Shown here: in pieces, positions 46,635 to 58,892 of the stretch | Layout: each line of letters starts with the position of its first letter | Position numbering within the stretch: position 1 is the stretch's first letter | Source: Tragulus kanchil | Lineage: Eukaryota > Chordata > Mammalia > Artiodactyla > Tragulidae | Assembly (NCBI GenBank): GCA_022376925.1 | Contig: JAIOJX010000025.1 | Location: 142,559,301-142,623,300, forward strand | Reading direction: 5' to 3' | DNA: 64,000 nt | Position numbers and translations under genes: made by a program | Notes under the pieces: model-generated | Database searches by the model: none | Seen by the model: only the letters and a program-made list of their open reading frames with translations | Told to the model about the DNA's origin: nothing

Positions 46635-46768
46635 TGTTTCTATAAAATTTTATCACTTGTGTAGTTTTGTGCGACTGCCACTACAATCACCAAACTAAAT
46701 TGTCTGTCACCAGAGTCTCCCTCATGCTACTTACAAATCAGTACATTTTCTATGTTTAGAAATACATT

Positions 46769-46977
46769 TTCACTGGTGGCTCAGATGGTAAAGAATTCGA
46801 TTGCAATGCAGGAGACCTGGATTTGATTCCTGAATTGGGAAGATCCCTTGGAGTAGGAAATGACACCCCACTCCAGTACTCTTGCCCGGAGAATCTCATG
46901 GACAGAGAAGCCTGGAAGGCTGTAGTCCAAAGGGTCACAAAGAGTCAGACATGACTGAAGTGATGAACACACACACA
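46769..46977 (+). mobile_element. Bov-tA SINE
   Basis: CACTGGTGGCTCAGATGGTAAAG head through CAATGCAGGAGACCTGG and CACTCCAGTACTCTTGCC, to AGAGTCAGACATGACTGAAG and a short ACAC tail. Confidence 0.95.
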
Positions 46978-46983
46978 AATCAT

Positions 46984-47008
46984 GTATTGTATTGTATTGT
47001 ATTGTGAC
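46984..47008. repeat. (TATTG)n pentanucleotide tract
   Basis: Four to five TATTG units. Confidence 0.9.
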
Positions 47009-47070
47009 TATATTTGTGAAATAAGCAAGAACATAACGGAGGATATTGTATCATTCTCTCAGGTAGTTTT

Positions 47071-47402
47071 TTTTTTTTTTTTAAGATTTTATTTATTTAT
47101 TTATTTTGGGCAGGGGTCGGGTTGGGGAGGGAGGGGAGCAGGCGGGCCACTTCTATTGGTCTTTCATTTCTCTATGTTCATCCGTCTTTGTTCTTTGCCT
47201 CCTGTGGGCCTCCCATTGCAGTGGCGTCTGTCGTTGCAGAGCACTGGCTCTGGGCGCATGCGCTCCAGAGCTCTGGTTCGGTAATTGGACACATCAGTCC
47301 AGCAGCTCCGCGGCACGTGGGATCTTCCCAGGCCAGGGCTCGAACCAGCGCCCCTTGCACTGCAAGGCGGTGTCCTTACCCACTGGACCACCAGGGGAAG
47401 CC
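47071..47402 (-). mobile_element. CHR-type SINE, full length and well preserved (tail type C)
   Basis: A complete antisense element of about 330 bp with tail T-run, ATTTATTTATTTATTTTGGG, a G-rich segment, GCGGGCCACTTCTATTGGTC, and the head complement CTGGACCACCAGGGGAAGCC. A 15-bp target duplication CTCTYAGGTAGTTTT (47056-47070 and 47403-47417) flanks it. Low divergence and long, nearly perfect duplications suggest one of the youngest insertions here. Confidence 0.96.
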
Positions 47403-49635
47403 CTCTTAGGTAGTTTTAAAATGGTCGCTAAATAGCAAAGGACTGGTTATTTTATAATCATGTGTTATAAGCTTTTTTTTTCTCTGCTTCCATGATATTT
47501 GGATCATTAATTTGTGTAGTCACCAAAAGGAGTTAGAAAAATTATATTAAAACGTTATGTCTTTATAATTTCATCTCAAGTTAAAAAGATTCTTGCTACA
47601 CCATGTAAATACTTAAGAGGTGTGACTGAAATAAATGTTGTTTTTCAGATTTGAAGGTATTTTGAATTCATCTGAATCCTTGACTAGACTGTAACCCTTT
47701 CCTCTATCTAAACATCAGAGTTTTAAAAGAGCATTTTACTATTGAATATTTCATTTATTTTAAATAAATTTTAAATTGTAGAAGGACCGTGTTTATTTTT
47801 CTGTGGGCAATTCTAAATTGGACTTTTTCAGACACCATACCCAGTGGCTAAAAGTGAACAAAATATTCCACAAATTGTTAGAAAACCTAAAAATATGACA
47901 TTCAAGCAGATACAAATTTCAGGCTACATAAAAAAAAACCCTCTAAATTCTGACTTGCAAGGATCTAGGAAATCAGAAATCAATTCAATCAATATTTAAC
48001 ATAATGAGCTCACATTCCATTTTATACTTTGAGATTTGTATTTTTTTGAAATAAATTTATAGATTTGCTAAGGAAATAAAACTCAGAGACACTTAGTCAA
48101 TTGCCCTTTCTATTATAATTTTCAGTACAATGAGTCAAAATGCTGATTTTGAGTAATAAGGGAAACTTAGCTATTCTGCTTTGAGTAGTGTTCTATTTCC
48201 ATACAGCAAGACGTAGCATGCCCACAAAGGCACATTCACACTATAATCTAAGAACATCAGAGTTTAAAGAACTGAATACTATTTACATACTTTTGTGAAT
48301 TTCTGCTAGCTTGGTGGTGTGATTGAATCTAGCCTTTCCTATCAGTCCTACTAACAGCTTTCCTTAAGTACTTATTATTAATACCACACATCTATAAAAC
48401 ACTTTCATCTTCTTCTGCAGATTTAGATAACATGTCAAATGTTTTCATAGCTTCCTACAAAATCGGTAATTGGACACTGCAGGCACGTGGGATCTTCCCA
48501 GGCCAGGGCTCGAACCAGCGCCCCTTGCACTGCAAGGCGGTGTCCTTACCCACTGGACCACCAGGGGAAGCCCTCTTAGGTAGTTTTAAAATGGTTGCTA
48601 AATAGCAAAGGACTGGTTATTTTATAATCATGTGTTATAAGCTTTTTTTTTCTCTGCTTCCATGATATTTGGATCATTAATTTGTGTAGTCACCAAAAGG
48701 AGTAAGAAAAATTATATTAAAACGTTATGTCTTTATAATTTCATCTCAAGTTAAAAAGATTCTTGCTACACCATGTAAATACTTAAGAGGTGTGACTGAA
48801 ATAAATGTTGTTTTTCAGATTTGAAGGTATTTTGAATTCATCTGAATCCTTGACTAGACTGTAACCCTTTCCTCTATCTAAACATCAGAGTTTTAAAAGA
48901 GCATTTTACTATTGAATATTTCATTTATTTTAAATAAATTTTAAATTGTAGAAGGACCGTGTTTATTTTTCTGTGGGCAATTCTAAATTGGACTTTTTCA
49001 GACACCATACCCAGTGGCTAAAAGTGAACAAAATATTCCACAAATTGTTAGAAAACCTAAAAATATGACATTCAAGCAGATACAAATTTCAAGCTACATA
49101 AAAAAAAAAACCCTCTAAATTCTGACTTGCAAGGATCTAGGAAATCAGAAATCAATTCAATCAATATTTAACATAATGAGCTCACATTCCATTTTATACT
49201 TTCAGATTTGTATTTTTTTGAAATAAATTTATAGATTTGCTAAGGAAATAAAACTCAGAGACACTTAGTCAATTGCCCTTTCTATTATAATTTTCAGTAC
49301 AATGAGTCAAAATGCTGATTTTGAGTAATAAGGGAAACTTAGCTATTCTGCTTTGAGTAGTGTTCTATTTCCATACAGCAAGACGTAGCATGCCCACAAA
49401 GGCACATTCACACTATAATCTAAGAACATCAGAGTTTAAAGAACTGAATACTATTTACATACTTTTGTGAATTTCTGCTAGCTTGGTGGTGTGATTGAAT
49501 CTAGCCTTTCCTATCAGTCCTACTAACAGCTTTCCTTAAGTACTTATTATTAATACCACACATCTATAAAACACTTTCATCTTCTTCTGCAGATTTAGAT
49601 AACATGTCAAATGTTTTCATAGCTTCCTAACAAAA
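47279..49635. repeat. Direct duplication 14 (offset 1170-1185 bp)
   Basis: 47279-48462 recurs as 48464-49635. The second copy begins in mid-SINE with GGTAATTGGACAC and has lost about 15 bp (ACATCAGTCCAGC region). Substitutions (for example GGTCGC/GGTTGC) and an A-run length change are present. The non-SINE content is anonymous. Confidence 0.97.
48464..48573 (-). mobile_element. CHR-type SINE head-side fragment (duplicate)
   Basis: The second copy of duplication 14 starts inside the SINE, so only its tRNA-like end and adjacent body are present. Confidence 0.93.
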
Positions 49636-51350
49636 ATATAAAATATCCCACGTTTTCTCTCACTGATTTAAACTTTTCCCTAATCCATGTCCTTCCCACA
49701 TTTTGACTTCTCTTTCCTTTCCCACTCAGACTACCTTTTTAAAATTATTATTATTACTATTATTAAGATACTCTCCCATAAATGTGCCTTGACTTGTCTC
49801 GACACTTAATAGCCTCTTGCCTTGTCAGGCTTTCAGTGTGTTATTCAACCCTGACTCCATTTCTAAGAAAACTCCTCTTAGAATGGTACCCTAGCATCTC
49901 TGTAGTCATTTTACCTCACCTTCTTTTCAGTCTCTTTCACCTAGGGGATAATTACAAATACTAAAGCACAAAAAGGGGATTGCAATGTTACAGGTATTTA
50001 CTAAGATTCACTTAAGTTTTCATATCTTGCTAAGTTCTATGAACAAAAAAAGAGAAACATAGGTGTATTTTTTCTGATGCTGATCCACGCTACTGTAACT
50101 AGTACTGAAAACCTCAAATATTCATTGTCCATCCATCCTGTCACATAACTGCCATCTGCTTAGTACAGCACTATATTACATATTTTGAAGTGATAATATA
50201 GATATGTGGGTTTATAATGACAATATATATCCATATATCATATATCAAAAATATCCATATAACATCATCAAGTGACAATGTAAGACACAAATATATTTAG
50301 AAAATAAAACTAAACACTAGTATTGCCCTTTCTATTATTTTTAGAATGAGTCAAAATGCTGATTTTGAGTAATAAGGGAAACTTAGCTATTCTGCTTTGA
50401 GTAGTGTTCTATTTCCATACAGCAAGACGTAGCATGCCCACAAAGGCACATTCACACTATAATCTAAGAACATCAGAGTTTAAAGAACTGAATACTATTT
50501 ACATACTTTTGTGAATTTCTGCTAGCTTGGTGGTGTGATTGAATCTAGCCTTTCCTATCAGTCCTACTAACAGCTTTCCTTAAGTACTTATTATTAATAC
50601 CACACATCTATAAAACACTTTCATCTTCTTCTGCAGATTTAGATAACATGTCAAATGTTTTCATAGCTTCCTAACAAAAATATAAAATATCCCACGTTTT
50701 CTCTCACTGATTTAAACTTTTCCCTAATCCATGTCCTTCCCACATTTTGACTTCTCTTTCCTTTCCCACTCAGACTACCTTTTTAAAATTATTATTATTA
50801 CTATTATTAAGATACTCTCCCATAAATGTGCCTTGACTTGTCTCGACACTTAATAGCCTCTTGCCTTGTCAGGCTTTCAGTGTGTTATTCAACCCTGACT
50901 CCATTTCTAAGAAAACTCCTCTTAGAATGGTACCCTAGCATCTCTGTAGTCATTTTACCTCACCTTCTTTTCAGTCTCTTTCACCTAGGGGATAATTACA
51001 AATACTAAAGCACAAAAAGGGGATTGCAATGTTACAGGTATTTACTAAGATTCACTTAAGTTTTCATATCTTGCTAAGTTCTATGAACAAAAAAAGAGAA
51101 ACATAGGTGTATTTTTTCTGATGCTGATCCACGCTACTGTAACTAGTACTGAAAACCCCAAATATTCATTGTCCATCCATCCTGTCACATAACTGCATCT
51201 GCTTAGTACAGCACTATATTACATATTTTGAAGTGATAATATAGATATGTGGGTTTATAATGACAATATATATCCATATATCATATATCAAAAATATCCA
51301 TATAACATCATCAAGTGACAATGTAAGACACAAATATATTTAGAAAATAA
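49272..51350. repeat. Direct duplication 15 (offset 1043-1050 bp)
   Basis: 49272-50307 recurs as 50322-51350, chained to duplication 14: about 364 bp exists three times (from 48101, 49272 and 50322). Near the start the third copy has a 6-bp shortened version (TATTATTTTTAGAATGAG for TATTATAATTTTCAGTACAATGAG). The content is anonymous; the frame 49782-49964 (again at 50826) has no known domain. Confidence 0.97.
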
Positions 51351-51530
51351 CTACTAAGGTATAGACCATATCAAAAACTCATTCTGAGACTTTACAAATA
51401 TCATCTCACTTAATCCTTACAACATCCTAAAAAATGTTTCCCACTGTTAAAATCATATGTAAAATCATGTGTAAAATCTTTTTACACATGAAAAGAACCA
51501 CACTGTAGATTATACATATTTAAGCATTTT

Positions 51531-51655
51531 CTTCTGGAGGAGGAAATGACAACTGACCCCAGCATTCTTGCCTAGAGAAACCCATGGTCAGGGGAGTGTG
51601 GCAGGCTAAACTCCAAGGGGGTAGCAAAGAGTTGGACATTAGTAAGCAACTGAGT
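51531..51655 (+). mobile_element. Bov-tA SINE, 5'-truncated
   Basis: CTTCTGGAGGAGGAAATGACAACTGACC through GAGTTGGACATTAGTAAGCAAC. The tRNA-like head is absent. Confidence 0.88.
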
Positions 51656-52025
51656 GAAATGTATTATACTGGGCTTGAAACAATCTGTCCCTTATGCCAA
51701 CATTTATGCTCATGATCAATACATTTTTCCTGTTTCAAGCTACAGGGAACCAAAATATGCCAACTTACCACTTAATGGAAATATTTCTGTAACATAATAG
51801 TCTATACAATAATAAGATGGATTTTAGATGACACAAACGATAACTAGGGATATCTTAGAATCACCAACTTGCACTTCATTCCAATTTGATAGTCATTTGG
51901 TCTTTCTTTGCTTCAATACTCTCAATAGTAGAAAGATCACTTCCTGGCATTGCTGATTATTTCATTATTGGTCATTCATGTCTGTTAATTTGTTCACTGA
52001 TCCCACATTTTGAAGAACATTCATG
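51656..52025. other. Anonymous DNA
   Basis: No recognised feature. Confidence 0.55.
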
Positions 52026-52429
52026 TGAAGGGCAACCTGCCAAGTACTAAAGAGGGCATAATGATGCATTTAGACATGGGTCTACAGTCAAGGAGTTAAA
52101 AATCTATTACAGGTTTTAATTTTTCCCCTGTTTTTGAGTAAAAATTTGCTTCTCAATTATTTTCATATGCCAACCCTCATAATGCTTTTGATAACCACAG
52201 AGAATAAGTTACTATAGACTTCTATATGGCAGTCTTCCAGATACATGAAAAAAGTCCTCTCTTCTCAGTCTTCCTCTTCTATGAGCTAATCATTCCTGGA
52301 GCCTTCCAAGTAGCCCACTACCATCAATATAAGTATTTATACAGGATAAACTCATTTTATATAGTATAAACTTTAAAGATGTGGAATTTCAAGGTAGATA
52401 TTGTACGCCTATTGCAAGTATGCTAACTT

Positions 52430-52632
52430 GGTTTAGTCATGTCTGACTCTGTGGCACTATGGACTGTAGCCTCCCAGGCTCTTCTGTCCATGGGGTTCTC
52501 CAGGCAAGACTACCGGAGTGAGCTGTCATGTCCTCCTCCAGGAGATGATCCCCATCCAGGGACTGAGCTGCTTCTCTCATGTCTCCTGATTTGGCAGGCA
52601 GGTTCTTTACCACTGGCACCATCTGGGAAGCT
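52430..52632 (-). mobile_element. Bov-tA SINE, antisense (copy at 53580-53782)
   Basis: TTTAGTCATGTCTGACTCTGTGGC to ACCACTGGCACCATCTGGGAAGC. Confidence 0.93.
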
Positions 52633-52845
52633 GCATACTTCTATTAATGTACTTTAACTGTATATTTCATTTGTGCATCACGCTCATGTTTCATATTAAT
52701 CTTACACCAGGTATAAACAGATCTTCTTTGCCTATATTATTGCTAAGTGATCGCCTGAACTTTATGTAAAGTGCAAAAACATACTTACAGTCATATGCGT
52801 CCTGCTGGATTAAAATTTTGTAGACTGATATTAATTAGCATATTT

Positions 52846-53023
52846 GTTGTTCTGTCGGTAAGTCGTGTCTGACTCTTTGCGATCCCATGGACTACAGCAC
52901 ACTACACTTTCCTGTCCTTCATGATCTCCTGGAATTTGCTCAAACAATAATCCATGGCTCATTGGAGAAGGGAGTGGCAAACCAGTTTAGCAGTCTTGCC
53001 TTGAGAAACCCATGAACAGTATG
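52846..53023 (-). mobile_element. BovB/ART2A-derived composite (copy at 53996-54173)
   Basis: The left part, TCGGTAAGTCGTGTCTGACTC to TTTGCTCAAAC, is the antisense BovB/ART2A 3' end. The right part, TTGGAGAAGGGAGTGGCAAACC to CCCATGAACAGTATG, resembles sense-oriented BovB/Bov-tA sequence. The two orientations meet at about 52955. Confidence 0.75.
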
Positions 53024-54327
53024 AAATTAGTATATTAGATAATTTTGAAGATAGATTGTATTTATTTAATGTGCCTCAGTGATTTTCAGATTTGTTAAGA
53101 ACCTCATCAGTTATCTCACTTATACGGACATTTACACTTATGAGCAAATGAAAAATAATTTAGAATTATCTATTTCAATTTAAAATTGAAGGGCAACCTG
53201 CCAAGTACTAAAGAGGGTATAATGATGCATGCGGTCTACAGTCAAGGAGTTAAAAATCTATTACAGGTTTTAATTTTTCCCTGTTTTTGAGTAAAATTTG
53301 CTTCTCAATTATTTTCATATGCCAACCCTCATAATGCTTTTGATAACCACAGAGAATAAGTTACTATAGACTTCTATATGGCAGTCTTCCAGATACATGA
53401 AAAGTCCTCTCTTCTCAGTCTTCCGCTTCTATGAGCTAATCATTCCTGGAGCCTTCCAAGTAGCCCACTACCATCAATATAAGTATTTATACAGGATAAA
53501 CTCATTTTATATAGTATAAATTTTAAAGATGTGGAATTTCAAGGTAGATATTGTACGCCTATTGCAAGTATGCTAACTTGGTTTAGTCATGTCTGACTCT
53601 GTGGCACTATGGACTGTAGCCTCCCAGGCTCTTCTGTCCATGGGGTTCTCCAGGCAAGACTACCGGAGTGAGCTGTCATGTCCTCCTCCAGGAGATGATC
53701 CCCATCCAGGGACTGAGCTGCTTCTCTCATGTCTCCTGATTTGGCAGGCAGGTTCTTTACCACTGGCACCATCTGGGAAGCTGCATACTTCTATTAATGT
53801 ACTTTAACTGTATATTTCATTTGTGCATCACGCTCATGTTTCATATTAATCTTACACCAGGTATAAACAGATCTTCTTTGCCTATATTATTGCTAAGTGA
53901 TCGCCTGAACTTTATGTAAAGTGCAAAAACATACTTACAGTCATATGCGTCCTGCTGGATTAAAATTTTGTAGACTGATATTAATTAGCATATTTGTTGT
54001 TCTGTCGGTAAGTCGTGTCTGACTCTTTGCGATCCCATGGACTACAGCACACTACACTTTCCTGTCCTTCATGATCTCCTGGAATTTGCTCAAACAATAA
54101 TCCATGGCTCATTGGAGAAGGGAGTGGCAAACCAGTTTAGCAGTCTTGCCTTGAGAAACCCATGAACAGTATGAAATTAGTATATTAGATAATTTTGAAG
54201 ATAGATTGTATTTATTTAATGTGCCTCAGTGATTTTCAGATTTGTTAAGAACCTCATCAGTTATCTCACTTATACGGACATTTACACTTATGAGCAAATG
54301 AAAAATAATTTAGAATTATCTATTTCA

Positions 54328-54790
54328 TTTTATAATAGTATTAGAGAAATGTGGAATAATGAGAAGGGGTTGAAGTTTTCTAGGTTGATTTTGTTTATCT
54401 TCTAAGAAAATCTTGAAGTGTATGCTTTTTTCTATTTTTTATGGAAATAATAAACTTGTTTAGGTGACGAAGGTAGTATTTGGGTAATAGCATAAAAACT
54501 GGGGCTGGAGAATCAAGCTGAGGTTGGTTTACATACATCTTTTTACTTTTATGAGTCTCAAAGTATTACTTCATCAACATCTGTAGCTCAGAATAAAGAT
54601 AATGTAAAACAGAAAAACTCTTTTCCTTCTCCTTAGCCTCCACTACATTCTGTCATCAAATTTCATGCACAGACAGATCCCCAATATGTAAATATAAAAG
54701 ACTCATTTTTATATATTTCTATGTATGCTTTTTTAGTGGTTTCGGTGTAGTCATATTTTCTCAGTAATACCTCTGCTGTTCAGTGTTCTC
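54328..54790. other. Anonymous DNA
   Basis: No recognised feature. Confidence 0.55.
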
Positions 54791-57053
54791 CAATTCAAGT
54801 CTCTGCATCCGTCTCAAAGCCCTTCTGAGAAAATATGTGCTCTAATAAACCAATGTGAATAACCATGAAATGAAATAGCTTCACAGTTCCTTTACTTTTC
54901 AAATAGGAGATTCCCATACCAGGTTTTACTTTACCCTCTCCCAAAACAATTCATTTAACTGTAGTAAAACTAACAAATATAATTAATTTTAAATTATTTT
55001 TTCTTCAGCACCTGGTATTTATTTTGGAGTCTGGGCGGAGGATGCAGAAAGTGGAGGGCCAATCCTTGTGTCCTCCAACTGTCTCTTGCTCAGAGAGAAA
55101 AGGATATATTTTAATACGGGAGAAGTTTGATGTCACCGAAAGAGCTAAAACCTGAGCAAAATGTTTTTAAAAGGTCTATCTCCCTAGGAAGGTTCAGCCT
55201 AATTGCTAATATTTATTGTCCTTTTAATTAGAGATAAGTCTTTTGAGGGAAGATTCCCTGGAGGAGGGCATAGCAACCCACTCTAGTATTCTTGCCTGGA
55301 GAATCCCATGGACAGAGGAGTCTAGTAAGCTACCCTCCCTGAGGTCACAGAGTCTGACAGGACTGAGCAAATACACACTTATGTTTACATTTTATTCATA
55401 TGTTAAATGAAAATTTGGATTTACAGAGGACCAAGTTTGGGAGCACTTTCCTAGGCAAGATGTAAACCCTTCCAAACAAACAACAAAATGAACCTGGCAT
55501 TACACAGCTACCAATCTAGTGAAAACAAATATAAGCAAAATAAGTATATCATAAGGTATTTTGGTAAGTGATTTGAGGGGGAATAAAATAGTGCTGAGTG
55601 ATAATTATGGTAAGGGAAGTTTCACTGAAGAGCTGATATTTAAGCATACCATGAAGGATAAATTAACCAGGTCAAAAGTAAAGAAAAACAATACTCTAGA
55701 AATATGGAATAATGAGAATAAAAGTCACAAGACAAGAAATGCTTTTGGAACGTTAGAGTGACTGCAAGATCACCGCTATAATTTTAAACTACTTTCATGG
55801 TATATATATTTGAAAATATTGAAACTATTTATTTGGAAAGTAAAAACACTATTTAAAGAATGATTTTATTTTCTTCCTATGTGCATGTCTTTGGTACACT
55901 TGGCTAAAGATTCATGAAAAATTTATTTTGAGTTTCTCAATTCAAGTCTCTGCATCAGTCTCAAAGCCCTTCTGAGAAAATATGTGCTCTAATAAACCAA
56001 TGTGAATAACCATGAAATGAAATAGCTTCACAGTTCCTTTACTTTTCAAATAGGAGATTCCCATACGAGGTTTTACTTTACCCTCTCCCAAAACAATTCA
56101 TTTAACTGTAGTAAAACTAACAAATATAATTAATTTTAAATTATTTTTTCTTCAGCACCTGGTATTTATTTTGGAGTCTGGGCGGAGGATGCAGAAAGTG
56201 GAGGGCCAATCCTTGTGTCCTCCAACTGTCTCTTGCTCAGAGAGAAAAGGATATATTTTAATATGGGAGAAGTTTGATGTCACCGAAAGAGCTAAAACCT
56301 GAGCAAAATGTTTTTAAAAGGTCCATCTCCCTAGGAAGGTTCAGCCTAATTGCTAATATTTATTGTCCTTTTAATTAGAGATAAGTCTTTTGAGGGAAGA
56401 TTCCCTGGAGGAGGGCATAGCAACCCACTCTAGTATTCTTGCCTGGAGAATCCCATGGACAGAGGAGTCTAGTAAGCTACCCTCCCTGAGGTCACAGAGT
56501 CTGACAGGACTGAGCAAATACACACTTATGTTTACATTTTATTCATATGTTAAATGAAAATTTGGATTTACAGAGGACCAAGTTTGGGAGCACTTTCCTA
56601 GGCAAGATGTAAACCCTTCCAAACAAACAACAAAATGAACCTGGCATTACACAGCTACCAATCTAGTGAAAACAAATATAAGCAAAATAAGTATATCATA
56701 AGGTATTTTGGTAAGTGATTTGAGGGGGAATAAAATAGTGCTGAGTGATAATTATGGTAAGGGAAGTTTCACTGAAGAGCTGATATTTAAGCATACCATG
56801 AAGGATAAATTAACCAGGTCAAAAGTAAAGAAAAACAATACTCTAGAAATATGGAATAATGAGAATAAAAGTCACAAGACAAGAAATGCTTTTGGAACGT
56901 TAGAGTGACTGCAAGATCACCGCTATAATTTTAAACTACTTTCATGGTATATATATTTGAAAATATTGAAACTATTTATTTGGAAAGTAAAAACACTATT
57001 TAAAGAATGATTTTATTTTCTTCCTATGTGCATGTCTTTGGTACACTTGGCTA
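54791..57053. repeat. Direct duplication 17 (offset 1147 bp)
   Basis: 54791-55906 recurs as 55938-57053 with equal length, a 31-bp filler and a few substitutions (CATCC/CATCA, ACCA/ACGA, TACGGG/TATGGG, TCTAT/TCCAT). The content includes a truncated Bov-tA; the rest is anonymous. Confidence 0.97.
55248..55376 (+). mobile_element. Bov-tA SINE, 5'-truncated (copy at 56395-56523)
   Basis: GGAAGATTCCCTGGAGGAGGGC, CAACCCACTCTAGTATTCTTGCC and GGACTGAGCAAATACAC. Confidence 0.92.
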
Positions 57054-58892
57054 TCTGTGCAGCAACGATTTCATAGACACAATTATTAATTAGATTTATA
57101 GAAGAATTTTCCTAAGCCAGGTAGTAATTTTGATAAAGCAGTTCTCCTATGTAACTCTGTTTTCTGTCTTTTCCTGGGTCTCGTGCTTTGGAAGGGATGA
57201 ACTGACTTTATTTTATGTTCCCCACAAGAGTTTCTAGCCTCAAAGCCCATCAGATTCTATGAAGTGTTTAACCAGAATTGACTCTTAAGCAGTTGATTAC
57301 CTAAGTTTCTTCTTTCAGAGACGGCAGTTTACATCAGCAATTTTAGTCACTTCTAGCAAATATGGGAGTTGTTCTCTGTGACTATTCCCGATGTCTCTCA
57401 CTGGTTCTTTCTGTTACTCTTGACAGTTCCCAGCAGCTATCAGTAGCCTCGCTCCCTGGGGGTCACAGATCTCAGAAACTCTTACCAGAAGTTCTTCAGC
57501 AGCTCCTCCTGAGAGTCTCAACAGGGTCTCGGAAACAGCCTATAACAGTTACTGTCTGCAGCATGATTCTTTAAAAGCACACATCTGAAGGAGTTACTTC
57601 AAATTGCTTTACACTTGCATTAGGGAAACAGCTCTCTGGGTCCCCAGCTGTTTCCCTTCTCCTAGAGCTTTTGGGAAAATTGTGCATTCTGAAAATTCTT
57701 GACATGTAAAATAGGATATGGAATATCTATAAACCGTCTGCTGATCAGACATTCAGTGAATCTGCTAACCTTGTTTATGATGAGAGAGTCTAGCTAGGAA
57801 GCCAGCCAGCTTACCAACTGAATCTGAAAACCAGAATGGGTGGACCTATGAAAAGGAGAAAGTTTGTAGTAGGAAAAACAATACTCTAGAAATATGGAAT
57901 AATGAGAATAAAAGTCACAAGACAAGAAATGCTTTTGGAACGTTAGAGTGACTGCAAGATCACCGCTATAATTTTAAACTACTTTCATGGTATATATATT
58001 TGAAAATATTGAAACTATTTATTTGGAAAGTAAAAACACTATTTAAAGAATGATTTTATTTTCTTCCTATGTGCATGTCTTTGGTACACTTGGCTATCTG
58101 TGCAGCAACGATTTCATAGACACAATTATTAATTAGATTTATAGAAGAATTTTCCTAAGCCAGGTAGTAATTTTGATAAAGCAGTTCTCCTATGTAACTC
58201 TGTTTTCTGTCTTTTCCTGGGTCTCGTGCTTTGGAAGGGATGAACTGACTTTATTTTATGTTCCCCACAAGAGTTTCTAGCCTCAAAGCCCATCAGATTC
58301 TATGAAGTGTTTAACCAGAATTGACTCTTAAGCAGTTGATTACCTAAGTTTCTTCTTTCAGAGACGGCAGTTTACATCAGCAATTTTAGTCACTTCTAGC
58401 AAATATGGGAGTTGTTCTCTGTGACTATTCCCGATGTCTCTCACTGGTTCTTTCTGTTACTCTTGACAGTTCCCAGCAGCTATCAGTAGCCTCGCTCCCT
58501 GGGGGTCACAGATCTCAGAAACTCTTACCAGAAGTTCTTCAGCAGCTCCTCCTGAGAGTCTCAACAGGGTCTCGGAAACAGCCTATAACAGTTACTGTCT
58601 GCAGCATGATTCTTTAAAAGCACACATCTGAAGGAGTTACTTCAAATTGCTTTACACTTGCATTAGGGAAACAGCTCTCTGGGTCCCTAGCTGTTTCCCT
58701 TCTCCTAGAGCTTTTGGGAAAATTGTGCATTCTGAAAATTCTTGACATGTAAAATAGGATATGGAATATCTATAAACCGTCTGCTGATCAGACATTCAGT
58801 GAATCTGCTAACCTTGTTTATGATGAGAGAGTCTAGCTAGGAAGCCAGCCAGCTTACCAACTGAATCTGAAAACCAGAATGGGTGGACCTAT
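56830..58892. repeat. Direct duplication 18 (offset 1043 bp)
   Basis: 56830-57849 recurs as 57873-58892 with a 23-bp filler; one C/T difference was noted (57643/58686). It chains with duplication 17, so about 224 bp exists three times (55683, 56830, 57873). The frame at 57362-57574 (again at 58405) has two acceptor-like TTCAG/GACAG sites nearby but no recognised domain; I do not call it an exon. Confidence 0.97.

Larger units (their letters stand above)
52026..54327. repeat. Direct duplication 16 (offset 1150-1161 bp)
   Basis: 52026-53177 recurs as 53187-54327 with a 9-bp filler. The first 400 bp of the second copy has several small deletions and substitutions: TTTAGACATGGGTCTAC is reduced to GCGGTCTAC, and A- and C-runs are shortened. 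Beyond that, the copies agree very closely. Differences concentrate next to the junction. Confidence 0.97.

Noticed and set aside
46113..46664. 183-codon open frame, the longest in the window
   Set aside because: It runs through a GC-rich patch and an antisense SINE, with no conserved domain. The SINE part is translated from the non-coding strand.
57362..57574. Possible exon with acceptor-like sites (TTCTTTCAG, CTTGACAG)
   Set aside because: No recognised protein similarity, no donor or neighbouring exon identified, and the second occurrence is only the duplication.
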